Part shown: one piece after another, positions 1 to 12,492 of the stretch | Position numbering within the stretch: position 1 is the stretch's first letter | Layout: each line of letters starts with the position of its first letter | NCBI RefSeq assembly: GCF_004193775.1 | Contig: NC_041002.1 | Coordinates: 12,932,485-12,996,484, forward strand | Source of the DNA: Glycine soja | Taxonomy: Eukaryota > Streptophyta > Magnoliopsida > Fabales > Fabaceae | DNA length: 64,000 bases | Direction: 5' to 3' | Translations under genes and position numbers: made by a program | The notes under the pieces: generated by a model | What the model was told of the DNA's origin: nothing | Database searches by the model: none | Seen by the model: only the letters and a program-made list of their open reading frames with translations

Positions 1-1494
1 TAAATTACTGCTACTATCATAGTATTACACAAAGTATCATGTGGATTTACCTATAATATAATTTTTTATGCCTCAATTTTTTTTTTAAAAAAGATAAATC
101 ATATTTTATTTGATTTTTTTTCTTTATTTTCTTATTAGTGAGTGAACACGTAATTAAAAATTGATCTTAATCATCATAATTTTTGGTTTTTTAATATTAT
201 GATAAATTACGTATATAAAATTTAGTATATAAAAACAAATCTACTTATAAAAAAATTAATATATATAAAATTTAAACACATGCAATTGCGTATAAAATTT
301 AGTATAAGTCATATCAAAACATAAATGGAGCCAAATATAATTTTTTACTCAACGTGTACAACCCGCGTTGAACAAGTTACTCATTATAATATTTTTTTTA
401 ACTAATTACCAAATTGTTCATATTAACTACCATCACATGCATTCTAACATAATTATAAGTTAAATAATTTCAATGTATTTTTTGCATGTCTTAAAAAGAA
501 TATCATCACATGTTGTCAAAGTTTCTAATGAGTATGTTAAATTATAAATGATTAAAATATTATATTTAATAATGATTTTTTAGATAATTATATTTTTTAA
601 TATTGTTTTTTATGACTTATATTTGAATTACTTTAAGTTATATTTGAATATTTTTAATGTTACCTTTGGATGAATTAAGGGTGAAATTTTAATTTAGTTA
701 TAGTATTTTTTTAATCAATATTTTTTTGTTGATATGCTAATTTTTTATAAAAGTGAAAGTACAAGTTACTAGTGCAGATATGAATATATAGTTATCTAAT
801 AAATATGAAAATAAAATTAAAGTTACAAACCACACAATTAAATATAAATATAAGACTGAATACGGATTTGTAAATATAAGACTGAATACGGATTTGTTTT
901 TCAAATACAGATATACAAATAGAAACTACATTACTCTATCTAGACTCTTCCCATTGTCTTCCATGGACGTGTGTGAAAACGCTAGTAATGCAATACAGCT
1001 ATACAATATATTTACTGTTTTTTCTTTGAGTTTTCGTGTACCACAAGTGGCTCGTGTCACGACAATTTTATAAGCTTTGGACCATAAACAGAATATGAAA
1101 AAATCCGGAACACGCATTTATTATTATTCAACAAAAGGTGGCAGAGAGGGGGGCAATAATACAGATGCCAAAACAAGATAACATCCTTTTTCTCTCTCCT
1201 TTTTCTTGTTTGTGACCAAATCTGCAATTGTTTTGCTTTTTCATAAAAACGAATGGCTGTCATCCATTTGGTACATGCCTAGATGGCAAAGTTTGCGCCT
1301 TAGCCTGCCAAATATGAGGCAAGGAAGGATAACCACCACATAAAAAGGACAAAGAAAAATTCCTAAGGTGCTGTAATTACACCGCATCTTTGTCATCAAA
1401 ATTCAAATAATGTCAAATATGAGATTTTCCTTTTTCATCCTTCTTAGGGTCAAGTTGTTTTGAAATTAGTCAACCACAAAATGTATGGATCAAG

Positions 1495-1536
<42 letters not shown>

Positions 1537-2923
1537 CAATCACAAAAGGTATGAATCAAGGAGAACAAGCTTATTTCAATTTTATTAGAGATTTTAAGTT
1601 TAATATTTTTTTATTAATAAATATTAATTATTAATTTTTTAATTTTTTTTAGTGCAAGGAATTAAACTCATGTCTTCTTTCTTCTCGTCTCTCTTCAATC
1701 ATAATTTTTTAAGTTTAATATGTAGTTATATTAAATATTTGAAACTATAATTTTATTGTGTAAAGTGATTAATATATTCTATCAAATTTGAGTAAGATTA
1801 TATTCATTCAAAAATATTGGTGATCTTGTACCAATAAAATAAATTTCAACCAACAACATTATATTGATAGAGTGAATTGAGTTTTAATCTCTTAAAGAAA
1901 ATTTAGTTCCAAGCTTGTATATATAAAAAGAAAAACATAATTGAGAGGAGAGACCCATTAAAAATAACAAATTAGATTATTTGATGAAAAATAGTCAATA
2001 AAATTAGTAAATATTTTGTAATTATAACATATGATAAAAATAAAAATAAAAACCTCATCATTATTTTATATTGAAAAGAGTATTGTATTAAAAATATTAA
2101 AAAAATTAAGACCAAAATAAACAGTAACTTAAATTATATTTGCTTCGGTCTGATTTGTGATTGTCCCATTTTTAAATCCTATAATGAAATTTAAGTTTGG
2201 AAAAGGACTGGGAGTCATTATCACTTTTCAAAGGAAAAAAAAAAAAATTTCTTGTCTAGACAGTAGGGCGTATCTTTTTCTCTCGTCTTATTGCCCTCCT
2301 GCGTTTGATTCTGATTGAATTTTAGTGAAAGGACAAATAGTCTCAATTTTTTCTCTTTTTACAGCTCCTAACTTTAATTAGCATTTCGTAAAAAAATAAC
2401 AAAAAGATTCCATCCCTATCACTTTAGTTCAATCAAAGTTAAAATAGTGCGTCGTCATACAAGATACTAAAAAATCTTGTCATTTTATATTTACGTCAAA
2501 AACTACTACACAACTATTGTTTATCTTGCATTTATCTACGCAATTGCTTATTTACACTATTTATACGTGAATGTTATGAAAGCAAGACACATTATTTTAA
2601 CTTGTGAGTCAACCACCTTAACCTACTAAAATGATAAAGTACAGAAAGAAAGGTGAGCCAATAAGGAGTCTATTTAACTTCATGCATATTTAAATTATAG
2701 TCTAAAATTAAATTAGATCATTTAAGTTTCCAGATTAAATTTATAGAAGTATTTCATATATTGTTTCTTTAAAATTGAGTTTTCAATTAAAATTTTACTC
2801 TCAAATATATGTTTGTACCTTCTTAAGAAAAATCCAAACACATACTTCAAAGTCATTTATGAAATGATTTAATAGGTAACACATGTCATGCTTAAAAAAA
2901 AGATTTAGATTTATTTTTGAAAA
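1..2923. other. AT-rich intergenic sequence, no supported gene
   Basis: This stretch is AT-rich with many stops in all frames. The short open frames at 926-1263 show no recognisable domain or plausible splice structure. A 24-26 bp unit containing 'AAGACTGAATACGGATTTG' is tandemly doubled near 846-897, and a (TA)n microsatellite lies near 1497-1532. I see no RNA gene. It is the left flank of the Helitron that starts at 2924. Confidence 0.6.
1497..1532. repeat. (TA)n microsatellite
   Basis: An uninterrupted run of alternating T and A about 35 bp long, read directly from the sequence. It is likely to vary in length between accessions. Confidence 0.9.
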
Positions 2924-2967
2924 TCTATATTTATATATAAAAGAGAAGGAAATTGAAAATACTGAAA

Positions 2968-3080
2968 TACCCATGGCTGAGAGGTTGACAGCTATCCAAA
3001 ATTTTGGTTTTTTGGTCAAAATACTCATAGCTGAGAGCTTGACACCTGTCCAAGTTTTTTATTTTTTGGTCATTTATGCT
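2968..3080. repeat. Two imperfect 54-bp tandem units near the Helitron 5' end
   Basis: Two units containing 'GCTGAGAG.TTGACA.CT.TCCAA' followed by a T-rich tail begin near 2973 and 3027. They sit just inside the 5' end, where Helitron subterminal sequence and promoters usually lie. Whether they have a function cannot be told from the sequence. Confidence 0.6.
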
Positions 3081-4312
3081 CTTCTAGGTTGGGTTGGTTT
3101 TCTGCCACCTTGCTGCCATGTGTTATTTTATGGTTCTATGATTATGGTTTTAAGCCACGTAGCTTGGTGTGTTGTTGAGTGATTAGATTGTCATTTGCAG
3201 TTTTGGTGGTTGGTGGTGTACATGGCTTCTTTGTAGCGTTTTTTTTACTTCTTTCACTAGCAAGTTGCAAGCTGCTCATTGCATTTGTTTAACTTTTTTC
3301 ATTTGTTTTTTAGTTGTTCTGTTGTTTAGGATTTTGACGTGAGGCTGTGGTTTCCAGTTCGTGATTTCCGTTCTTCTGTGGTTGAAGGTTCGAGTGCATG
3401 TTTATGTTCTTCTAGCATGTGTTTTGTTCTATTCTTTATTGTTCACAAATTCTTGCTTTTCTTTTCGTTGGCCTGCATTTGTCAGTTGTTCTTTGGATTG
3501 CATTTACATGGTTTTGGATTGATCGTATTATTCCTTTAGAGCTATAATTGTTTGGTTCTGTTTTTTTGCTGAGTTGGCTTTTTTGTTTTTTGTCTCTTAT
3601 CATTGGCTTCGATGGTTGGATTGTATTTACATGGTTTTTCGTTAATCATATTATTGTTCGTCTGTTGTGCATGTGTGTTTTTTTATTAACCATATTATTG
3701 TTTGTGTGTTCTGCATGTGTGATTTTGTTGTTTGGTGATTTTGGTTTCTGCATGTTTATGTTGCCCTGGCACGTGTTCTGTTCTGTTTTTCATTATTTAC
3801 AAACTCTTAGTTTTTTTTTTGTTGGCTTCCATTTGTCTGTTATTGTTTGTTGGATTGATTGATAGTGTAATACTTTTTGTGGTATGTTGGCATTGATGTA
3901 AATCTTATTGCATGTGTGGTTTAAGGATGGGTTGGTATTCTGTTTTCCAAAAGCTGAACTTTGTTGTGTTTGTTTTCGGCCTTTCTATTTGTTTGTTGAT
4001 GGTTGCAATATTATTTGTTTAGAGATATAATTTTTGTTTCTGCTTCTCTGCTATTTGCTGATTTGGTTTTTTTTTTTTGTTCAGGTTGTTGCATGTATTG
4101 GCTTAGTAGTTCAACGAATAGTATCATAGTTTTTATGGTATTTTGTCATTGATTGAAATGTTATTGCATGTATCATTTGAGTCTGTGTTGCTGTTCTATT
4201 TTTTGTTAGCATTATTTTCTATTCTAAATTGACAATCATTCTTTACATAGCATTTGCATGGTTTTGGATTTATTACATTTTTGATTTAGAATTGGCAGGT
4301 CTATGTAATTTT
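3081..4312 (+). other. T-rich Helitron leader region upstream of the RPA1-like gene
   Basis: About 1.2 kb of T- and G-rich sequence. Open frames at 3339-3539 and 3548-3862 translate into runs of Phe, Leu, Val and Cys, which is what T-rich DNA gives, and I do not accept them as genes. It probably holds the promoter and leader of the RPA1-like gene. No clear core promoter stands out. Confidence 0.4.
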
Positions 4313-6823
4313 ATGGCGAGGATTCCTGACAAGATTAGGTCTATTGATGGATCAAAAGAAACACTTAAGCTTGATGTTAGGATCACCGATCTTTGGTTCG
4401 TTGGGACTCCTAACAAGTCTGAGCAAGCGGAAATGGTTTTTGTTGATTTTGAGGTATATTTTGTGCTCTCTATTTGATTGTTGGATTGTTGTTGATGTCA
4501 TTTATTGATTATATAGTTTGCATGTTTCAGGGTGATCAAATTCATGCTATTTGTAAATCGGACCACCTCAAGTCTTGGAAAGCTGATTTGAAAGAGAATT
4601 GCACTTATGTTATGCATAATTTCAAAGTTGTTAAGAATGATGGTCAATTTAGAGTGTGCGAACATGAGTACAAGTTATTTTTTATTGGAGTGACGGTTGT
4701 TAGAGAAGCTGATTTGCATGAACTGCCTTTTAAGGAATTTAGATTTGTTGAATTTGCAAATGTTGTTGCTGGCAATTTTGTGTCTGGCCTGTTGGTTGGT
4801 GAGTATAGTCACAATTTGTGCTTTCATTTTGATCATAACTTCTTTGGGGTTTGTCCGATGACTTATTTTCATTTGTGGTGGTTTAAGATATTATTGGGGT
4901 CGTTGATCAGGTGGTCTTTCGGCATGTCATCGAAAAATACCAGGGTTGTTTTTAGAATGAAGGATTTGAGGTTATGGTTAATCACAGTTTTTGCTATCTC
5001 CTGTGTATATTTGGTTATTTAGAGTTTATATTGTCGAGAATTGTATTTTTCATTTTGCATGGTGCTTATGTCTATCTTATCCTTATGAGGTGATGGATGT
5101 AATGTTGTTTCTTTGCTATAGTGGTGAAATTTTGTCTTGCACACTTTGGGAGAATTACTGTGCTCAGTTCCTATCCTATTTGAATGAACGTGGGGATGAT
5201 GGGCCAATGGTTATTATATTGACGCATGCCAGAATAAAAGATGCACAGGGTAAGTATGATATTTTATTTGTTGATTTGGATACTCAATAGTTGAGTTTTG
5301 TTGTTGTTGTTGTTGGCATTTACAGGAAGTTATCCAGCTTCAGTGAGCAATTCCTTCAAGGCGTCAAAACTATTGATTAATGATCCTATATTAGAAATTC
5401 AAGAATTTAAAGAGAGGTATTTTGCTTATCATCTTTGCTCTGTAGTTGTTAAATTTGTGTGACAATCGTCTTGACTATTTTCTGTTGTTTTATTCTATTT
5501 ATTCGATTGGCTTAGGCTTTTAGATTTAGGTGTTGAGGTGAGTCGAGTTTTGCTACCTGGCGATCAAGCAAGCTCACAAGTTTCAGGGGGAAGTTAGCTA
5601 TCATCAAAGGATTCATTTCTTTCAAAGGCTGAATCCAAAACTATTTTAGAAATCAATGCCATTTCTGAGGTGGACCTGTTATCTGTGTTTATTTTATATT
5701 CATTGCAGTTGGAAGTCGAATTTGGCTAGATTTGTTCGCATTCATATATTATAGCTAATGTGTCTAACGATGACATTTTATTGTTGGCAATTTGATTGTT
5801 ATGGTTTTTAAAAAGGATGCTGTTTGTGTTACCGTGGGGACTATTAGCAAAATAGTCATGGATAACCATTCATGGTGTTATCCAGCCTGTGCTCAATGTC
5901 ATAGGAAAACTGACATCCAAACAGGACCTTTCACATGTGGATGTGGCAAGGATAATGATTAGCTTATTCTAAGGTAATTGGAGTTTTAGTCCATTAACAT
6001 GTTTTATTCAGTATTTTGTTTTTTACTGGCATCTAAATTGGTAGGTATAGAGTTGAGGTCATGGTTACACAAAACAATGAGAGTGGCAAATTTTTGCTCT
6101 GGGACCGTGAATGTGCTGAATTGATTGGCCAAACAGCTGATGGTGTGAATAGGGTCAAGATTGAAGTATGTTCATGCTTTATGATTTGCTGCTTCTCATT
6201 TTATGTATTATATTTTGTTCTTCGAGTTGTAACTGGCAGCTGGTGAATATGTGTTGTTTTTGGCAGGATGGTGATCTTGATTTGAATGCTTCCCCTCAAG
6301 CACTCGACAAATTGTTGGGTCATGTGCTTGCTTTTAAGGTCAGGATTCAATCAAGATTAAAAAATGTAGTTGTACTTAAATACTCAAAAGACCTGGATTT
6401 GATCAATGTTGTTCTGGAGATGCTGCCTGATAGTGAGGTGTTCTTTTCTGATATCTATTTTAGTCGTTGTTGTCATGATGATATGATTCATGAGTTTGAC
6501 TATCATCAACTTATATATGGTGCAGGCATGTTCCAAAATAGATCCTTCCAATGTTGATTGCAATGATGCTACGCATGCTGAATGTGTGAGTTAATGTTGT
6601 TGTCATGAACATTGATATCTTATATGTTTTTTTATTTACCAGTTTATGCTTTATGCAGCAATTTCTGTCTGCCACAGCTGACCATGATCCGGTTGCGGGG
6701 TTGCCTTTAACACCCAAAAAGCGGATGTCATCTGATGAAGCCGATGATGAGTTAGGGAGCTCTCAAATTTCGCCAGCCCTGCTATCGTCTAACAAATTAA
6801 CAAGACATTCTCATAGGAGCTAA
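4313..6823 (+). pseudogene. Replication protein A 70-kDa subunit-like (RPA1-like) gene, decayed
   Basis: Eleven exons can be followed by eye: 4313-4453, 4531-4798, 4888-4970, 5122-5249, 5326-5416, 5516-5669, 5816-5973, 6045-6165, 6267-6437, 6526-6585 and 6659-6823. All introns start GT and end AG, and the phases fit. The product resembles plant RPA1 proteins: OB-fold DNA-binding domains (for example GVVDQVVFRHV and ILSCTLWENYCAQF), then a C-terminal zinc ribbon (WCYPACAQCH ... CGCG). RPA1 binds single-stranded DNA, and Helitrons carry such genes, presumably to help rolling-circle replication. The copy is dead: there is a frameshift near 4940, a TAG at 5595-5597 and a TAG at 5960-5962, both where CAG (Gln) is expected. 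The start is the first ATG of the MARIPDKIRSI frame. The helicase remnant follows directly, which supports a single Helitron origin. Confidence 0.75.
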
Positions 6824-6966
6824 TTTAGCTGATTCCAGATTCTTATTGTTGTGTTTTCACGCTGCTATTAAAATATTGGCACATTGAACAGACAATTATG
6901 TAGTTTTTGTTATCACTGCATTTGCACATTTGAAAATCGGTTTTTTTGGATTCATGTTCATGCTTT

Positions 6967-7375
6967 TTGATTATGTCCTATCACTTATACCCAATCACGA
7001 AAAAGAGTATTGCAACGCAGATAGTATTGATAAATCAGATGAATTGCTCAATCCTGTTTTTGCATTATTGCCACCTGAATTCCTATATTCATTGCAAACA
7101 TCAGGTATACCTAATCATAAATTAAAACTTAAGGTTGGAACTCCAATCATGCTATTACGAAATCTCGACCAGACTGATGGCCTGTGCAATGGAACTAGGC
7201 TCATTATCACCAAACTCGGATCTAATGTGATTGAGGCTGAAGTAATTACTGGGCCTAATTCAGGAAATAGGACATACATACCCAGAATAAATATGTCTCC
7301 TTCTGAATCTGCATGGCCATTCAAACTTATAAGGAGGTAGTTTCCATTCATAGTTTCTTATGCTATGACTATAAA
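6967..7375 (+). pseudogene. PIF1/Helitron-type helicase, C-terminal remnant
   Basis: The frame from about 6967 to 7340 reads SLIPNHEKEYCNADSIDKSD, then LKVGTPIMLLRNLDQ and GLCNGTRL, the conserved C-terminal part of plant PIF1-like helicases and Helitron helicases. A TAG at 7338-7340 stands where Gln would be expected. The same frame then goes on as FPFIVSYAMTIN before another stop, so similarity extends past the first stop. The Walker A and B motifs, the Rep domain and the final helicase motifs are all absent. This is a truncated, silent remnant of an autonomous Helitron protein that would have unwound DNA at the transposon end. Confidence 0.8.
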
Positions 7376-8815
7376 CTAATTTATTTAATTCTACATTATA
7401 ATCTCTTTTACTCCTTTTGTTCAGTTTAACATATGACACATATATCATGCATGTTGTTGCATTCCAAAATTCCTATACTGACTTCGGGGAATTCAATCCA
7501 ACTTCAACAAATTTATTTAATGCTGCAAATGTTATCTGAAAATTTATATTACATGGTCAATATCAAATTGTTATTTCATGGTAATTTATTTATATAACTA
7601 CTAATCATACAATAATTTACGAAATACACGTACAAATCCATATTATGGTTAATTAAATTGAAATCGTTTTTTATTTAATGTGATTTAACGAAAATGTTTT
7701 CCAAGTACCTGGGCCACCCCTGCACATTTTGTATTCATGCTTACACTTCTATACAATTGGTTTTTACACTTCCACTTAGTCTACAAATAAATCCAACTTC
7801 AATCCTTTAATATTTAATATGATGATATGATATGATGAATATGAATGATATGAGATATCATATGATTTAATTTAATGGAAATGTTTTCGAAGTCCTTGGG
7901 GTGCTGGACCAACCATCCACAGTTTGTATTCATGCTTTCAGTCCTATACCATAAACTTTTGAACATCCACTTACTCTACAAATAAATTCAACCTATATTC
8001 ACTGCCAAATTATAATTACACCAACCAATCCCTATTGCTAATAAATACACTGCATAACTGCTGCTCAACCCTTACTTTTCCCGATACCTACACGCTTCCT
8101 ACACGCTTCATATCGCCGCTTACTCTGCTATCAGATTGCCTTCTGAACTTCCAAAAACCGCTTTCCCATCCCACATAAAACTTACACCACTAAGGCACTA
8201 TCGTAATAAATGCACTAAGACAATTACTGCAGTTGTATCTCCCTATACTACATCAAATGTAATCATTATCGAGAGACGTCAGCGCTGTATAGGGTTGTGA
8301 CTCTTCACAACTCTTTTTTGCATCGTTCAACAACAAAGAGCCACCATTTAATTTAATTTCTTAATTAAATCAATCATTATATCAATATAACACCATCGCC
8401 ACTTACAACACTTCTATAGAGATATATCTACGTATAGTACACATCTCTTCATCTTCTTCACATTCTGGCAAACCAAATTAAACTCCCTATTCATCTTCTT
8501 TGCATCCAAGAGTCACCATTTAATTTGTTAATTAAATCAGTCATTATATCGATATAACACCACCAACACTTACAACTCTTCTATACAGATATATATACCT
8601 ATACTGCACTTCGTATTCATCCTCTTTGCATCTTGCCAAATCAAAGTAGACTCCATATTCATCTTCTTTGCATTCTTATGGCCACTTCCGCATCACGCTC
8701 CACTATTGTAATTTATTTCTTCTTCTTCTCATTTTCATCTTTCTTATATTTGTTTCCTCTATTCCTTTGGTTACTTAACATTTTCACATTATTCGTATAG
8801 TTCCCACGCGATCCA
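7376..8815. other. Helitron internal spacer with two internal duplications
   Basis: No protein frame is supported here. Two tandem duplications are visible. A unit of about 187 bp around 7680-8000 contains 'AATGTTTTC.AAGT.C.TGGG' and 'TTTGTATTCATGCTT' in each copy. A unit of 172 bp covers 8342-8513 and 8514-8685. The latter lies directly upstream of the B3-like gene and may include its promoter. Confidence 0.5.
8342..8685. repeat. 172-bp tandem duplication upstream of the B3-like gene
   Basis: Two direct copies start with CACCATTTAATTT at 8342 and 8514. Both run through 'AACACCA', 'ACTTACAAC', 'TATTCATC.TCTTTGCATC' and a TCTTC-rich stretch. Copies differ by scattered substitutions and small indels, so the event is not recent. 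The position just before the start codon at 8816 suggests duplicated promoter or leader sequence, which is an inference. Confidence 0.65.
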
Positions 8816-9646
8816 ATGGACAGCATAAGATTCACCGCACCTTTCAGAGTTCAAAAGGTAACATTTCACATAAAAAAACGTTTTCTACTTAACTGCATTT
8901 CCATTTTTTTTTCAACTGCCTCGCCTTACTTTCTTTGCCTGCAGAACCTTCTCCAAGTTCCTTTTACCTATCACAGCCAATGGCTGCGCAACTACCCCAA
9001 ATACGTTTTATTCCACTACGATGGCGAGATACATTTCATTAGGGTAAGAACGCTTGGTACTAAATGCTTTTTTGCTGATGGCTTGAATGATTTTAGAAGG
9101 GCACACAACCTCCACAAAAGCGTGATTCAGCGTTTGGTCGCCGGTGATAAAAACACCACTTTCACCGTTCATATTGACGGACCTGCACACCACCACTCTA
9201 ACCTAAAACCCATCATTTATAGAAGGAGATACATCTTTACTGTTGATATCACAAATGATATGCTACAGCAGAACCTACCTTTAGTGCGTTATACTACACT
9301 TTTTTCAGTCTATCATACTTTGTGGTTTCCTCATCATTTTATTTAACCATTCTTTCTTTTGATGATACAGACACTTCCTGCAGCGGCTTCCAAATTTGTG
9401 TATGGCTCCAAAAAAAGTATTACCATCCACCACGGACTTTCAAAATCCACCAAATGGCCAGTCACCATCCACCATGACGTCCCTGCCATTGCACAACCAT
9501 GGTTCAACCTGATTCATGAAAAAAATTTAAAAGCCGGAGATGAGGTAGTCTTTTACTACCGTTTTCATGACCATGCATGGGAGCTGCTGATAAGGAAAAC
9601 CATCGAATGGAACAACAGCAACACCGACCCCGACTCTGATGATTAA
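8816..9646 (+). CDS. B3 DNA-binding domain-like protein carried by the Helitron
   Basis: Three exons fit well: 8816-8857, 8945-9283 and 9371-9646, with GT-AG introns of 87 bp each. They encode 218 residues without any stop. The first intron is a multiple of three and open, so retention would also give a protein. The N-terminal half looks like a plant B3 domain: VPFTYHSQWLRNYP, then FFADGLNDFRRAHNL, then TFTVHIDGP. A second B3-like stretch follows near the C-terminus (PWFNLIHEKNLKAGDEVVFYY). The tail is acidic (TDPDSDD). B3 proteins are plant-specific DNA-binding proteins. The gene lies in the transcription direction of the other Helitron genes, so it is either captured host sequence or standing cargo of this family. 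Unlike its neighbours it shows no stops. The B3 assignment is by pattern only. Confidence 0.6.
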
Positions 9647-10709
9647 GTTTTTTTATATTCATCTTTTTTTTTTAAAGTTTAATATTTTATGTTTCCTGCC
9701 ACCACCACCAGACAATTTGCTCGCTTCAATATTACAAATATTTACGTTCCGTTAAATTTTCTCAGCGCTTTGTTTGTCGTTTGATTTTTATATTGATTTT
9801 GTGAACTACGTTCAAGCGATAGATCAATATTGTTGGTATTTAAACGAAAACAGAGATAGGTCAATATTGACTTCTAAATTAGATTAAATAATGAAATCAA
9901 ATGAACATTTAAGTTAGATTATTATATTATTCCATAATAATATGATGGTTCGAATTTCTGTTTCAAATAAATGGTTGCAATTAGTAAAACTGTTTTGATC
10001 AAAAGTGTAGCCGCAGGATTAAACCTTCTATTTGTATGCTGCTGCCATTCGTTGTATCTTTACCTTTTTCGGTTTCCTTGGCACATAAATACTAAAAACA
10101 TGTGTCAGGTTTGTCTGATTTCGTTCTCATACACACTACTGTTTCTATTATGTTTTTTTTTTACCCACGTCTGTGTGCAGTCCGTTTTCGGCTTTATACA
10201 AAAAACCACATAGCTTAATACTGCCACCACCTGTAACACATAACTACAAATTTGAATTTTTTTTGCTGAATTAAATTAGATTTTATTTTGGATCAGAATT
10301 AAATACTATTATTTATAGAGATAACAAAATTATTTAACATCACAACAAATTATTTGTATACACTGAAACATTTTTTTAAACAAAGACTAAAACATAGTTT
10401 TTTTATGAGTCTAAATTATCTTTTATAATCAAAATATTATTTTCATATGTTCACTAAACATTTTTACAAAATTATTTTTAAAATTTAGTCCCTCTTCACA
10501 ATTAAATACATCTAAAATAATTTCTTTCCAAAAAAACAAAATATTTCTTATTTATTTCCCATGTTTCTTTTATATAATTTAAATCAACTCTAAAATATTT
10601 TCAACACAATCAAGTCTTCATGCAAATTATCTTTATGTTATATACAAACAGCATCTTAACAGATAGTATTTATATCACTTACAGTAAAAATATGCAAACA
10701 GCACCCTGA
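9647..10709. other. Helitron 3' AT-rich spacer, no supported gene
   Basis: AT-rich sequence with short spurious frames (for example 9971-10213). Near its end are short repeats containing 'CAAACAGCA..' and 'AGTATTTATA', related to copies at about 12345-12405 beyond the solo LTR. The LTR therefore landed inside a small repeat array. Confidence 0.5.
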
Positions 10710-12330
10710 TGTCGCAACATGCCCGTTTTGTGGGCGTGCGAGACGAGACTCACGGGTGCGCTTTTCAAAGGAGGAAAGATGCGCGGAGTCGCCACCAACG
10801 TTTATTTGTGGAAAACATCGGAAAAACCGAAAGAAACCGATCAAAATGAAAATTCTAAGTTTGGGAGTTGTATTTACGTTTGAGGAAGGTATTAGCACCT
10901 CTCACGTTTGTCTCAAAGGACAACAACCTATTTTTTAGAATTGTAGAAATTGTGTTACCTTAACTTTTATTTCTTTTTATTTTTTGAGGTCGACAAAAGC
11001 GGGGCTTTTGCTCCTACGTACCCTCCATCGAAGAGGAAATCAGACCGACGTAGTTCTTTCTTAAGAGTGAATCAAGTGATTCTTTTTACTTGAAAAGTGA
11101 TCATTTTAAGGCGTTGGACCTTAAAAATGATCCATTTACTTGATAAGGAAAACTGAAATGATAAACTTTCAAACCCCATTTAGTGACCCTTTTTTGTGGA
11201 CGAGCTTGACTAGGCGAGTTGATTTTAGTCTTAGCTTCACTTTAGTTATTAGTCAATTCGATTAAGAATGAGAAATCCCAAAGAGAAAACGTCCGATTGA
11301 TTTTTCGCTTTATTTTACTAAAAGGTATTTTTTTATTATTATATTATTATTTTACCTCTTTTTTTATTTCCAACGTGGTTACGGCACGACCGAACGGTCG
11401 GAATTCATTTTAACTGAAATTAACGGATATTACAAATCAAATGATCGGTGGAAATTTATTTTATTTTTTGATTAGGCGATAAATGACTTAAATAAATTAC
11501 TGAAACACGTCAAAAGGGGGTACGGAAAGTAAATGAAAACGAGAATAAAAATACATGAAACAAAATGTGGACCACCACGGGTACATAAAATGAATTGAAA
11601 AGCTCGGTTTGAGGTACTTACCAGTTGAAGACGGAAGAAAACGAAGAACGAACGATGAATGTCGAAGAACGGTTGAAAATCTTCGCGTAATTACTCACGA
11701 AAACGTTACGGAAACGTTACAGAAGCGCCTCGGCTTGGATTTTCTTCACGGAAACAATTTTCCTCAGCAATTTCGAGAGAATAAGAAGTGCCAAGAAGGC
11801 TGAACCCCTTCCCTCTTCACTCCTCCCCCTATTTATAGCAAAATAGGGGAGGAGCTTGCCACCCAGCTCGCCCAGGCGAGCAAGGTTGCTTCCTCCAGAA
11901 GCAACAGTCTTCTGGAGGAAGAATCTAGAAGGCCCAAGTGGGTCTGATTGCTATTTGTACCCCCTTTTTACTAAATGCACCCCTTCTATTTTTTTGGCGA
12001 TTCTTTTTCCGTAACGTTACGAAACTTTACGAATTTCGTAACGATACTTATTTTCTTTTCGTAAGGTTACGAATCCTTACGGATCATGTATTTACTCTTT
12101 TTTAGCTTTCGAAGAAGTTACGGAAACTCACGGATTGCACAACAACACCTCCTTTTGGTTTCCGCCACACTACGGAATTTCACGGATCGCATAACCCTGC
12201 TTCCTTTTGACTTCCGGCGCGTCTCGAGACTTACATATTGTGCAACAAAAGGTGCCAAGTATCTTGAAACGACCAATCAAAGGTTGCATGTCTTCAAGTA
12301 ATAATCCCCGGACGAAATTAGGGTATGACA
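10710..12330. mobile_element. Solo LTR, probably of an Ogre/Tat-type Gypsy retrotransposon
   Basis: The unit starts TGTCGCAACATG and ends GGGTATGACA. It is flanked by the perfect 5-bp duplication CCTGA (10705-10709 and 12331-12335). At 1621 bp it has no coding capacity, so it is a solo LTR left after recombination between the two LTRs. The stretch 'GGAGTCGCCACCAACG' and, further on, 'GGAAGGTATTAGCACCTC' resembles LTRs of legume Ogre elements, which is the basis for the family guess. A possible core promoter, TATTTATA, lies at 11830-11837. The insertion is younger than the Helitron that contains it. Confidence 0.8.
11830..11837 (+). promoter_or_regulatory. Possible TATA box of the solo LTR
   Basis: TATTTATA lies between two short inverted stretches, CCCCTATTT and AAATAGGGG. 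It sits about 500 bp before the LTR end, where an LTR promoter could be. The evidence is motif and position only. Confidence 0.35.
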
Positions 12331-12492
12331 CCTGACAAATATTAATTTTTTCACTTACAGTCTGATGATACAAACAACATCCTGACAGATAATATTTATA
12401 GCACAGACACTCTATTTCATCAACATTATAATTATATATCTATTTAATATTCAATTATGCTCCTGTGATTGCAATTTTATTAACCAAGTGAC

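Noticed and set aside
926..1263. Two overlapping minus-strand frames near the left end
   Set aside because: No recognisable motif, no plausible exon structure, and both are open in AT-rich sequence by chance.
3339..3862. Hydrophobic open frames in the Helitron leader that look like membrane proteins
   Set aside because: The Phe/Leu/Val-rich translation follows from the T-rich DNA. No conserved pattern or neighbour supports a gene.
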